Assembly: GCA_947683625.1 (NCBI GenBank)
Contig: CANTUR010000069.1
Location: forward strand, 5,794,279 to 5,858,278
Length of the DNA stretch: 64,000 nucleotides
Source of the DNA: Mallotus nudiflorus
Taxonomy: Eukaryota > Streptophyta > Magnoliopsida > Malpighiales > Euphorbiaceae
Reading direction: 5' to 3'
The translations under genes were made by a program, and so were the position numbers. Positions 34,919 to 46,774 of this stretch are shown one piece after another. Each line of letters begins with the position of its first letter. The stretch's first letter is position 1. The notes under the pieces are model-generated. The model saw only the letters and a program-made list of their open reading frames with translations, ran no database searches and was not told the DNA's origin.

Positions 34919-36127
34919 ATGTCAAAAGACACAAGTTCTTCTTCTACAAATGATCATGTGATTCAAGCTATGCAACAACAATTCGAAAGAATGTTTAACA
35001 TGATGGCGGGAGTCAATGAGAAATTAGAGAGGCATGATGGCATCCTTAACCAATTACAAGGAGAGCCTAAAGAAAGGAGACGTCCACCAATTGACCAAGA
35101 GGACTATGAAGGAGAGGATGAATTGGATGATGATCAAGTCACCTTGGTGGGACAACAAATCAATCCTAGGAGACAAGCTAGGAGAGGACGTCCTAAAGAT
35201 GATGTTGATCGCAACCTTCGAAGCATCAAAATGAAGATTCCTTCATTCCAAGGAAGAAATGATCCAGATGTGTACCTTGAATGGGAGAGGAAAGTGGAAC
35301 TCATCTTTGAATGTCACAATTATTCGGAGGAGAAAAAGGTAAAACTCGTAGCTGTTGAGTTTAGTGATTATGCAATTGTTTGGTGGGATCAATTTTGTAA
35401 GGAAAGACGTAGATATGGAGAAAGACCCGTGGAGTCTTGGAGGGAAATGAAGCAAATCATGAGAAAGAGGTTTGTTCCAAGCCATTACTATAGAGAGCTT
35501 CATCAAAGGTTACAAACTCTAATTCAAGGATCTATGAGTGTGGAGGAGTATCTTAAAGAAATGGAGAAGGCTATGACTAGAGCAAATGTGGTAGAAGATC
35601 GTGAAGCTACCATGGCAAGGTTCTTGAGAGGGCTAAATAAAAACATTGCTGATGTTGTTGATTTACAACATTATGTGGAGATTGAAGATATGGTGAATTT
35701 GGCCATGAAAGTGGAAAGGCAATTGAAAGGAAAGAGGTATGATTCTAAACCAAATGTGGGTTCTTCTTCTTCTTGGAAAACTTCTTGGGGGAAAAAGGAT
35801 GATAAACCTTTTAATAAGTCAAAAGTGGAAGAAACTAAACCTAAAATTGACTTGGGTAATAAGGGAAAGGGTGAGAATCAACCAGCCCAAACTAGGGGAA
35901 TAAAATGTTTTAAGTGTTTGGGTCATGGACACATTGCTAGGGAATGTCCAAATAAGAAAGCTATGATTCTAAGGGATGGTGATATTGAATCGGAGAGTGA
36001 GGGGGATAGTGATGATGATATGCCTTCTTTAGAAGATTGTAGTGATGTTGAATGTGCTAAGGGAGATAATCTTGTTGTTCAAAGAACATTGAGTTTGCAA
36101 AATAAACATGATGTCCATAGGGAGTAA
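34919..36127 (+). pseudogene. gag: Element C gag (402 codons, ended by a premature stop)
   Basis: The frame is open from 34841, but the first 26 codons are leader motif and a T-rich hydrophobic run; MSKDTSSSS at 34919 is the likely start, matching MSNQGEN in A. Residues about 15-45 look like a coiled coil, then an acidic stretch. The gag capsid domain covers about 105-290 (KIPSFQGRNDPDVYLEWERK, AIVWWDQF, RKRFVPSHYYRELHQRLQ, MARFLRGLNKNIADVV). A complete CX2CX4HX4C zinc knuckle has C330, C333, H338 and C343. The TAA at 36125-36127 lies in the linker before protease, where A has a glutamine codon (EEQRDN); a C-to-T change explains it. Pol follows in the same frame. Gag itself would be complete, so C could still make particles although the Gag-Pol fusion is lost. 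Confidence 0.9.
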
Positions 36128-36136
36128 AGGGAAAAT

Positions 36137-39100
36137 TTGTTTCATACTCATTATTTGATTTCTAACAAGTTGTGCAACATGATTATGGATAGTGGAAGTT
36201 GTACTAATGTAGCAAGCACTTTTCTAGTGGAGAAATTGAAGTTGCCTACTACTAAGCACCCAAGACCATACAAGTTGCAATGGCTTAATGAAAGTGGAGT
36301 TGTAAAGGTAAATAAGCAAGTTCTAATTTCTTTTCAAATTGGTAGATATAAGGATGAGGTGTTGTGTGATGTGTTACCAATGTTGGCCGGACATATGTTG
36401 TTGGGGAGACCTTGGCAATATGATAGAAGGGCTAATCATGATGGATTCAAAAATATGTATACTTTGACTATGGATGGAAAAAGGTTTAACCTTGGACCAT
36501 TAACCCCAAAACAGATTTTTGAAGACCAAATGCGCATCAAGCAACAATATGAAGAAATGGGTTCTTCATTGGGAAATTCTTTGGGAAGGGAAACCTTTGA
36601 GAGTAAAGAAAAAGGTGAGATGAGTGAACCTAAAAATTCCAATTCTCTTGACCAAAATGGGAAACACATGGTGAGAGAAAATAAGGAAGGTTCAAATGAA
36701 AGAAAAATGAGTGTTTATGCAAAAATGAGTGATGTGAAGGAAGCTATGCTTTTGAGGCAACAAATGCTTGTACTTATGTACAAGGAGATTTTGCATATTT
36801 CTAATGAAATAACCAATGGTTTGCCTAGTGTTGTTGTTGATCTTTTGCAGGTTTATGAAGATTTATTTCTAGAAGAAATTCCAAATGGTTTGCCACCTAA
36901 AAGAGGCATTGAGCACCAAATTGATTTCATACCTGGAGCAAGCATTCCAAATAGACCAGCATATAGATGTAATTTGGAGGAGACCAAGGAAATCCAAAAG
37001 CAAGTGAGTGAGCTTATGGAGAAGGGTTATGTTCATGAAAGCATGAGTCCATGTGCCGTACCCGTCTTGTTAGTGCCTAAGAAAGATGGAACTTGGAGGA
37101 TGTGTGTTGATTGTCGTGCCATCAACAAAATCACGGTGAAGTATAGACATCCTATTCCTAGGCTAGATGACATGTTGGATGAATTGCATGGTTCATATTT
37201 GTTTTCAAAAATTGATTTGAAATCTGGTTATCATCAAATTAGAATGAGAGAAGGTGATGAATGGAAAATAGCTTTTAAAACTAAACATGGTTTATATGAG
37301 TGGTTAGTAATGCCTTTTGGTTTAACTAATGCACCAAGCACTTTCATGAGATTGATGAATCATGTTTTAAGAGCATTCATAGGCAAATTTGTTGTTGTCT
37401 ATTTTGATGATATCTTGGTTTATAGCAAAAATTTAGATGAGCATGTACAACATTTGACTTGTGTTTTTGATGTGCTTAGAGAAGAGAAGTTGTATGCTAA
37501 TCTAAAGAAATGTTGTTTTTGCACTAATGAAATTACTTTTCTTGGATATATTGTCAATGACAAGGGCATTCATGTTGATCAAGAAAAGGTAAAAGGAATT
37601 AGAGAATGGCCAACACCCACAAGTGTAAGTGATGCAAGAAGCTTTCATGGTTTAACTAGCTTTTATAGAAGGTTCATTAAAAAAATTTCTACCATAGCTG
37701 CACCTTTAACTGAATGCATCAAAAAGAATGTTGGTTTTAAGTGGGGAATTGAACAATATGAGGCTTTTAACTTGCTAAAAGACAAATTAAGTTCTGCACC
37801 CTTGTTATCTTTGCCAAATTTTACTAAACCTCTTGAGATTGAGTGCGATGCAAGTGGCATAGGTATTGGAGGAGTTTTGATGCAAGAAGGCAAGCCCATA
37901 GCATTCTTTAGTGAAAAGGTAAGTGGAGCAATTCTAAACTACCCTACATATGACAAGGAGTTCTATGCATTGGTGAGGGTTCTAAGGACATGGAAGCATT
38001 ACCTTGGTTACAAAGAATTCATAATTCACACTGACCATGAGTCCTTGAAGTATCTCAAAGGACAAGGAAAGCTCAACAAGAGACATGCAAAATGGGTGGA
38101 ATTCATTGAATCCTTTTCGTACATCATTAAGTACAAGCAAGGGAAAGAAAATGTGGTGGCCGATGCATTGTCAAGAAGGTATGCCTTGATCTCTAAACTT
38201 GATGCAAAATTATTAGGATTTGAATACATCAAAGATCTTTATTCTAATGATCTTGATTTTTCTAATGTTTATGGGGCATGTGAGAAAGGGGGTTTTGATA
38301 AGTTCTATAAGTTTGATGGTTTTCTTTTTCGGGAAAACAAATTGTGTGTGCCACAAAGTTCTTTAAGAGAGTTACTTATGAGAGAGGCACATAGCGGAGG
38401 TTTAATGGGGCATTTTGGGATTAAGAAAACTTTGGATGTGTTGGGTGACCATTTCTTTTGGCCACACATGAAAAGGGATGTTAAGAGAATTTATGAGAAA
38501 TGCATTACTTGCAAACAAGCCAAATCCAAAGCAATGCCTCATGGTTTGTATACACCTCTTACCATACCAAATGAACCTTGGGTAGACATTTCTATGGATT
38601 TTGTTTTAGGATTACCTAGGACCAAGGGAGGGAGAGATTCCATTTTTTTTTTTGTGGACAGGTTTAGCAAAATGGCACATTTCATTCCATGTCACAAGAC
38701 GGATGATGCAACCCATATTGCCAATCTATTCTTCAAGGAGATTGTTAGGCTACATGGAGTGCCAAGGACCACTGTGAGTGATAGGGATGTCAAATTCCTA
38801 AGTCACTTTTGGAAGACTCTTTGGGGAAAGATGGGGATAAAGCTTTTATATTCTACAACTTGTCATCCACAAACGGATGGACAAACGGAGGTGGTCAATA
38901 GGACACTTTCAACACTTTTGATGGCAGTCATCCAAAGAAATCTGAAGAATTGGGAAGAATGTTTGCCACATGTGGAATTTGCTTACAATAGGAGTGTGCA
39001 TGGTTCAACAAATTGCTCACCATTTGAAGTTATGTATGGATTCAACCCAATGACTCCATTAGATTTGCTACCATTGCCATTGGACAAAGCTAATCTAGAG

Positions 39101-39232
39101 GGGAAACAAAAAGCTGAGTTCATCAAGACTTTGCATGAGAGGGTGCGTGCAAACATTGAGAAGAAGACACTACAATATGAAAAGCAACACAACAAGGGGA
39201 GGAAGCAAATCATTTTTGAGCCCGGAGATTGA
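36137..39232 (+). CDS. pol: Element C pol: protease, reverse transcriptase, RNase H, integrase core (1031 aa)
   Basis: Same frame as gag; the Met at 36137 is just the first after the stop. In order: aspartic protease MDSGSCTNVAST (D18) and LLGRPWQYD; reverse transcriptase (about 265-520) with YFDD at 422-425; RNase H with D571 (ECDASGIG); integrase HHCC finger (about 750-795: H..H..C..C); DD35E core D821, D882, E918. The frame ends with TGA at 39230-39232, exactly at the second residue of the WVW block that A keeps (PGDWVWVH); one G-to-A change explains it. The break removes the integrase C-terminal GPY module and targeting tail. Sequence is CRM-like throughout, but a different family from A. 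Confidence 0.92.
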   Translation: MFHTHYLISNKLCNMIMDSGSCTNVASTFLVEKLKLPTTKHPRPYKLQWLNESGVVKVNKQVLISFQIGRYKDEVLCDVLPMLAGHMLLGRPWQYDRRANHDGFKNMYTLTMDGKRFNLGPLTPKQIFEDQMRIKQQYEEMGSSLGNSLGRETFESKEKGEMSEPKNSNSLDQNGKHMVRENKEGSNERKMSVYAKMSDVKEAMLLRQQMLVLMYKEILHISNEITNGLPSVVVDLLQVYEDLFLEEIPNGLPPKRGIEHQIDFIPGASIPNRPAYRCNLEETKEIQKQVSELMEKGYVHESMSPCAVPVLLVPKKDGTWRMCVDCRAINKITVKYRHPIPRLDDMLDELHGSYLFSKIDLKSGYHQIRMREGDEWKIAFKTKHGLYEWLVMPFGLTNAPSTFMRLMNHVLRAFIGKFVVVYFDDILVYSKNLDEHVQHLTCVFDVLREEKLYANLKKCCFCTNEITFLGYIVNDKGIHVDQEKVKGIREWPTPTSVSDARSFHGLTSFYRRFIKKISTIAAPLTECIKKNVGFKWGIEQYEAFNLLKDKLSSAPLLSLPNFTKPLEIECDASGIGIGGVLMQEGKPIAFFSEKVSGAILNYPTYDKEFYALVRVLRTWKHYLGYKEFIIHTDHESLKYLKGQGKLNKRHAKWVEFIESFSYIIKYKQGKENVVADALSRRYALISKLDAKLLGFEYIKDLYSNDLDFSNVYGACEKGGFDKFYKFDGFLFRENKLCVPQSSLRELLMREAHSGGLMGHFGIKKTLDVLGDHFFWPHMKRDVKRIYEKCITCKQAKSKAMPHGLYTPLTIPNEPWVDISMDFVLGLPRTKGGRDSIFFFVDRFSKMAHFIPCHKTDDATHIANLFFKEIVRLHGVPRTTVSDRDVKFLSHFWKTLWGKMGIKLLYSTTCHPQTDGQTEVVNRTLSTLLMAVIQRNLKNWEECLPHVEFAYNRSVHGSTNCSPFEVMYGFNPMTPLDLLPLPLDKANLEGKQKAEFIKTLHERVRANIEKKTLQYEKQHNKGRKQIIFEPGD

Positions 39233-39676
39233 GTGTGGGTGCACTTGAGGAAGGAAAGATTTCCTAACCAAAGGAAATCAAAGCTTATGCCAAGAGGAGA
39301 TGGTCCTTTTAAAGTGCTTCAACACATCAACAACAACGCCTACAAGCTAGAACTTCCAAGTGAGTATGGCAATGTTAGTGCTACATTTAATGTTAGTGAC
39401 TTGTCTTTGTTTGATTTAGGTGATAAAGATGATGGAGCTGATTTGAGGACAAATCCTTTTGAAGAAAGGGGGAATGATGTGAATCCAAGTTCAAAGCCTA
39501 AAGAGATCCAAGATCCATTAATAGTACAAGAAGGCCCAATCACAAGGTCCAAATCCAAGAAGCTTCAAGAAGCCATATTGGGTTTAATTAAGGACATTTG
39601 GAAAGCCCAAGAATTTCAGCCCAATAAGGCATCCATGGAGGCCCAAGGAATAATAGTTAACTTCTTTTTGTGTTAA
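39233..39676 (+). pseudogene. Element C integrase C-terminus with CR-type tail
   Basis: Continues the pol frame after the TGA. It starts VWVHLRKERFPNQRKSKL, then the GPY-type module (MPRGDGPFKVLQHINNNAY), DLRTNPFEERGND at the polypurine tract, and crosses into the 3' LTR at 39475. The tail EGPITRSKSKKLQEAILGL is basic and ends at TAA 39674-39676, 202 bp into the LTR. In CRM elements this LTR-encoded tail replaces a chromodomain and is thought to direct integration to centromeric chromatin. Confidence 0.88.
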
Positions 39677-40298
39677 TAACAATTAGGGTTACATGTAGCC
39701 ACCATATACAAGTTAATAGGGTAATTAATACCAAGTAATGGCTATCATTATGGGTAGTGGTTACTAAAGTTAATGGGGTAATCAATACCAAGTAATGGCT
39801 ATTAATGTGGGTAATGGTTATTAAGGCCATTTAAGAGTAAAAGTAATCCTATGTGTGTGAGTCTATTTTAGTAGTGTGAGCATGGACTTGTACTCTATAT
39901 AAACAAGTCCTTTTCTTTCTTTTGTAGCATGAATGAATTTGATATATGAATTATAACTTTGTTTGAGTTTTATTGTGAGGAATTTTGTCTTTAATTTCTT
40001 GTATAAACTTTGTGACTTATCAAGCTTTATTCTAGCTTGTGGTGTCAAAATCTAAATCTTTATTTTCTTGTTATTTATCAAACTTTCTTATTTGTGGCAT
40101 AAGAGGAAATTCAAAGTCTATCTTAGTATCTTTATCCTTGTTGGTAAAGGGGTTAAGTAGCATCTATCTTCTTACTTCAATCTTTGAACGATCCGAATTT
40201 CTGGATTAAATTGGTAATTTCTAGTTTTCTTTCAATTCAACTTATCATAGTATTCTTGCTATTGGGGAGTTAATTGATGAAACCTACAATTCCCATCA
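39475..40298 (+). repeat. Element C 3' LTR (824 bp)
   Basis: Starts TGATGTG and ends CCCATCA, followed by CATGT. Private changes in its first 517 bp (AAGCCCAAGAA, AATAGTTAAC, TTAATGTGGG, AAGAGTAAAAG) are absent from the 5' LTR and from the three truncated copies, which therefore came from the 5' side. Confidence 0.93.
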
Positions 40299-41299
40299 CA
40301 TGTTATCTAATGTTCCAATTGCATATTTACGATACTAAGTACTTATTCTAGAATTCTAAACTGATGAATGCACTTGACATAATTGAGTGCACAATTTATG
40401 CACATTTGCACATGTTTCTACACAAAACGTGGACTCGTGTAAATTTTTTTACATATAGTTTTGAACATGTTATCCAATGTTCCAATTGCATATTAAAAAT
40501 ACTGACTACTTATTCTTTAATTCTAAGCTCATGAATATAATTGACATAATCGAATTCACAATTTGTCCACATTTGCACATGATTGTGTGCAAAACGTGAA
40601 CTCATGCAAATTTGTACACAAATAGTTTTGAACATGTTATCCAATTTTCCATTTGCATATTTACAATAACAACTACTTATTCTAGAATTCTGAACTCATG
40701 AATACAATTGACATAATCGAATGCATAGTTTGTGCACATTTGCACATGTTTGTACGCAAAACGTGAACGCATGCAAATTCGTGCACAAATCCTTTTGAAC
40801 ATGTTATTCCGAATGCGTACTTACAATAGTAACCACTTATTCTAGAATTATAAACTCACGAATACAGTTGTCATAATTGAATGCACAATTTGTGCACATT
40901 GGCACATGTTTGAACGCAAAACGTGAACCCGTGCAAATTTGCGCACAAATGGTTTTGAACATGTTATCCAATGTTCCAATTGCTTATTTACGATACTAAT
41001 TGCTTATTCTATAATTCTAAACTGATGACTACATTTGACATAATTGAATGCACAGTTTGTGCACACATGTTTTGTACACAAAACGTGAACTCGTGCAAAT
41101 TTGTGCACAAATGGTTTTAAACAAGTTATCCAATGTTCCAATTTCATATTAACAACCCTAAATGCTCATTCTTTAATTCTAAACTCATGAATACAACTGA
41201 GATAATTGAATGCACAATTTTTTCCACATTTGCACACGTTTGTGTGCAAAACGTGAACTCGTACAAATTTGTGCACGAATACTTTTGAACAAATTATCC

Positions 41300-44200
41300 A
41301 ATATTCCAATTTCACATTTACAGTAATAACTACTAATTCTAGAATTCTAAACTCATGATTACGATTGACATAATTCAATGCACAATTTGTGCACATTTGC
41401 ACACGTTTGTACGCAAAACGTGAACACATGCAAATTTGTGCACAAATCCTTCTTTTGAACATGTTATCCAATCTTCCAATTGCGTATTTATAATACTAAC
41501 TAATTATTCTAGAATTATAAACTCATGAATACAATTGGCATAATCGAATGCTCAATTTGTGCACATTTGCACATATTTGTACGCAAAACGTGAAGTCGTG
41601 CAATTTTGTGCACAAATGGTTTTGAACATGTTTTCCGATGTTCCAATTGAATATTTACAACACTAGGTACTTATTCTAGAATTATGGACTCATGAAAACA
41701 GTAGACACAATTGAATTCACAATTTGTACACGTTTGCACATGTTTGAACGCAAAACGTGAACTCGTGCAAAGTTGTTCACAAATGGTTTTGAACGTGTTA
41801 TCCAATGTTCCAATTCAATATTTATAATAATAAGTAATTATTCTAGAATTCTAAACTCGTGGACACAATTGACATAATAATTGAATGCACAATTTGTGCA
41901 CATTTGCACATGTTTGTGCGCAAAACGTGAACTCGTGTAAATTTGTGCACCAATGGTTTTGAACATGTTATCCAATGTTCTAATTGCATATTCACAATAC
42001 TTATCCTAGAATTATAAACCCATGAATACAGTTGACATAATTGAATGCACAATTTAGGCACATTTGCACATGTTTGAATGCAAAACGTGAACTCGTGCAA
42101 ATTTGTGCACAAATGTTTTTGAACATGTTATCTCATGTTCCAATTGCATATTTACGATACTAAGTACTTATTTTAGAATTCGAAACTGATGAATGCACTT
42201 GACATAATTGAGTGCACAATTTGTGCACATTTGCACATGTTTCTACACAAAATGTGGACTCGTGTAAATTTTTGTACATATAGTTTTGAACATGTTATCC
42301 AATGTTCCAATTGCATATTAAAAATACTGACTACTTATTCTTTAATTCTAAGCTCATGAATATAATTGACATAATTGAATTCACAATTTGTCCACATTCG
42401 CATATGATTGTGTGCAAAACGTGAACTCGTGCAAATTTGTACACAAATAGTTTTGAACATGTTATCCAATGTTCCATTTGCATATTTACAATAACAACTA
42501 CTTATTCTAGAATTCTGAACTCATGAATACAGTTGACATAATCGAATGCACAGTTTGTGCACATTTGCACATGTTTGTATGCAAAACATGAACGCATGCA
42601 AATTCGTGCACAAATCCTTTTGAACATGTTATTCCGAATGCGTACTTACAATACTAACCACTTATTCTAGAATTATAAACTCACGAATACAGTTGACATA
42701 ATTGAATGCACAATTTGTGCACATTGGCACATGTTTGAACGCAGAACGTGAACTCGTGCAAATTTGCGCACAAATGGTTTTGAACATGTTATCCAATGTT
42801 CCAATTGCATATTTACGATACTAATTGCTTCTTCTATAATTCTAAACTGATGAATACATTTGACATAATTGAATGCACAGTTTGTGCACACATGTTTTGT
42901 ACACAGAACGTGAACTCGTGCAAATTTGTGCACAAATGGTTTTAAACAAGTTATACAATGTTCCAATTGCATATTAACAACCCTAAATGCTCATTCTTTA
43001 ATTCTAAACTCATGAATACAACTGAGATAATTGAATGCACAATTTTTTCCACATTTGCACACGTTTGTGTGCAAAACGTGAACTCGTACAAATTTGTGCA
43101 CGAATACTTTTGAACAAATTATCCAATATTCCAATTTCACATTTACAGTAATAACTACTAATTCTAGAATTCTAAACTCATGATTACGATTGACGTAATT
43201 CAATGCACAATTTGTGCACATTTGCACACATTTGAACGCAAAACGTGAACACATGCAAATTTATGCACAAATCCTTCTTTTGAACATGTTATCCAATCTT
43301 CCAGTTGTGTATTTACAATACTAACTAATTATTCTAGAATTATAAACTCATGAATACAATTGGCATAATCGAATGCTCAATTTGTGCACATTTGCACATA
43401 TTTGTACGCAAAACGTGAAGTCGTGCAATTTTGTGCACAAATGGTTTTGAACATGTTTTCCGATGTTCCAATTGAATATTTACAACACTAGGTACTTATT
43501 CTAGAATTATGAACTCATGAACACAGTAGACACAATTGATTTCACAATTTGTGCACGTTTGCACATGTTTGAACGCAAAACGAGAACTCGTGCAAAGTTG
43601 TTCACAAATGGTTTTGAACATGTTATCCAATGTTCCAATTCAATATTTATAATAATAAGTAATTATTCTAGAATTCTAAACTCGTGGACACAATTGACAT
43701 AATAATTGAATGCACAATTTGTGCACATTTGCACATGTTTGTGCGCAAAACGTGAACTCGTGTAAATTTGTGCACCAATGGTTTTGAACATGTTATCCAA
43801 TGTTCTAATTGCATATTCACAATACTTATCCTAGAATTATGAACCCATTAATACAGTTGATATAATTGAATGCACAATTTAGGCACATTTGCACATGTTT
43901 GAATGCAAAACGTGAACTCGTGCAAATTTGTGCATGAATGTTTTTGAACATGTTATCTAATGTTCCAATTGCATATTTACGATACTAAGTACTTATTCTA
44001 GAATTCTAAACTGATGAATGCACTTGACATAATTGAGTGCACAATTTGTGCACATTTGCACATGTTTCTACACAAAATGTGGACTCGTGTAAATTTTTGT
44101 ACATATAGTTTTGAACATGTTATCCAATGTTCCAATTGCATATTAAAAATACTGACTACTTATTCTTTAATTCTAAGCTCATGAATATAATTGACATAAT

Positions 44201-46774
44201 CAAATTCACAATTTGTCCACATTTGCACATGATTATGTGCAAAACGTGAACTCATGCAAATTTGAACACAAATAGTTTTGAACATGTTATCCAATGTTCC
44301 ATTTGCATATTTACAATAACAACTACTTATTCTAGAATTCTGAACTCAAGAATACAGTTGACATAATCGAATGCACAGTTTGTGCACATTTGCACATGTT
44401 TGTACGCAAAACGTGAACGCATGCAAATTCGTGCACAAATCCTTTTGAATATGTTATTCCGAATGCGTACTTACAATACTAACCACTTATTCTAGAATTA
44501 TAAACTCACGAATACAGTTGACATAATTGAATGCACAATTTGTGCACATTGGCACATGTTTGAACGCAAAACGTGAACTCATGCAAATTTGCGCACAAAT
44601 GGTTTTGAACATGTTATCCAATGTTCCAATTGCATATTTACGATACTAATTGCTTATTCTATAATTCTAAACTGATGAATACATTTGACATAATTGAATG
44701 CACAGTTTGTGCACACATGTTTTGTACACAAAACGTGAACTCGTGCAAATTTGTGCACAAATGGTTTTAAACAAGTTATCCAATGTTCCAATTGCATATT
44801 AACAACCCTAAATGCTCATTCTTTAATTCTAAACTCATGAATACAACTGAGATAATTGAATGCACAATTTTTTCCACATTTGCACACGTTTGTGTGCAAA
44901 ACGTGAACTCGTTCAAATTTGTGCACGAATACTTTTGAACAAATTATCCAATATTCCAATTTCACATTTACAGTAATAACTACTAATTCTAGAATTCTAA
45001 ACTCATGATTACGATTGACATAATTCAATGCACAATTTGTGCACATTTGCACACGTTTGTACGCAAAACGTGAACACATGCAAATTTGTGCACAAATCCT
45101 TCTTTTGAACATGTTATCCAGTCTTCCAATTGCGTATTTATAATACTAACTAATTATTCTAGAATTATAAACTCATGAATACAATTGGCATAATCGAATG
45201 CTCAATTTGTGCTTATTTGCACATATTTGTACACAAAACGTGAAGTTGTGCAATTTTGTGCACAAATGGTTTTGAACATGTTTTCCGATGTTCCAATTGA
45301 ATATTTACAACACTAGGTACTTATTCTAGAATTATGAACTCATGAACACAGTAGACACAATTGAATTCACAATTTGTGCACGTTTGCACATGTTTGAACG
45401 CAAAACGTGAACTCGTGCAAAGTTGTTCACAAATGGTTTTGAACATGTTATCAAATGTTCCAATTCAATATTTATAATAATAAGTAATTATTCTAGAATT
45501 CTAAACTCGTGGACACAATTGACATAATAATTGAATGCACAATTTGTGCACATTTGCACATGTTTGTGCGCAAAACGTGAACTCGTGTAAATTTGTGCAC
45601 CAATGGTTTTGAACATGTTATCCAATGTTCTAATTGCATATTCACAATACTTATCCTAGAATTATAAACCCATGAATACAGTTGACATAATTGAATGCAC
45701 AATTTAGGCACATTTGCACATGTTTGAATGCAAAACGTGAACTCGTGCAAATTTGTGCACGAATGTTTTTGAACATGTTATCTAATGTTCCAATTGCATA
45801 TTTACGATACTAAGTACTTATTCTAGAATTCTAAACTGATGAATGCACTTGACATAATTGAGTGCACAATTTGTGCACATTTGCACATGTTTCTACACAA
45901 AACGTGGACTCGTGTAAATTTTTGTACATATAGTTTTGAACATGTTATCCAATGTTCCAATTGCATATTAAAAATACTGACTACTTATTCTTTAATTCTA
46001 AGCTCATGAATATAATTGACATAATCGAATTCACAATTTGTCCACATTTGCACATGATTGTGTGCAAAACGTGAACTCGTGCAAATTTGTACACAAATAG
46101 TTTTGAACATGTTATCCAATGTTCCATTTGCATATTTACAATAACAACTACTTATTCTAGAATTCTGAACTCATGAATACAGTTGACATAATCGAATGCA
46201 CAGTTTGTGCACATTTGCACATGTTTGTACGCAAAACGTGAACGCATGCAAATTCGTGCACAAATCCTTTTGAACATGTTATTCCGAATGCGTACTTACA
46301 ATACTAACCACTTATTCTAGAATTATAAACTCACGAATACAGTTGACATAATTGAATGCACAATTTGTGCACATTGGCACATGTTTGAACGCAAAACGTG
46401 AACTCGTGCAAATTTGCGCACAAATGGTTTTGAACATGTTATCCAATGTTCCAATTGCATATTTATGATACTAATTGCTTATTCTATAATTCTAAACTGA
46501 TGAATACATTTGACGTAATTGAATGCACAGTTTGTGCACACATGTTTTGTACACAAAACGTGAACTCGTGCAAATTTGTGCACAAATGGTATTAAACAAG
46601 TTATCCAATGTTCCAATTGCATATTCACAACCCTAAATGCTCATTCTTTAATTCTAAACTCATGAATACAACTGAGATAATTGAATGCACAATTTTTTCC
46701 ATATTTGCACACGTTTGTGTGCAAAACGTGAACTCGTACAAATTTGTGCACGAATACTTTTGAACAAATTATCC
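41300..46774. repeat. 5475-bp super-repeat, copy 1 (three HORs)
   Basis: Thirty-three monomers. Marks in this copy include GGACTCATGAAAACAG (near 41686), TTTTAGAATTCGAAAC (42171), GCAGAACGTG (42741), CAAGAATACAG (44347) and GTGCTTATTTGC (45209). Each returns 5475 bp later. The left edge lies between about 41235 and 41430. Confidence 0.85.

Larger units (their letters stand above)
33436..40298 (+). mobile_element. Element C: complete CRM-type Ty3/gypsy retrotransposon
   Basis: 6863 bp: 5' LTR 33436-34260, primer binding site, leader, gag, protease, RT, RNase H, integrase, polypurine tract (GAAGAAAGGGGGAA, 39461-39474), 3' LTR 39475-40298. The CATGT duplication is at 33431-33435 and 40299-40303. 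Removing the element and one duplication restores an exact 1825-bp HOR, so boundaries are sound. The LTRs differ at about ten sites by eye (about 1.2 percent), which places insertion within roughly the last half-million years if a grass-like rate applies. Two in-frame stops (36125-36127, 39230-39232) mean it cannot make its full polyprotein without readthrough. Confidence 0.95.

Noticed and set aside
43517..43702. Plus-strand 60-61 codon frames in the satellite (also 3171, 48992, 54467)
   Set aside because: Same reason: they sit in monomer sequence and are copied by the 5475-bp unit.
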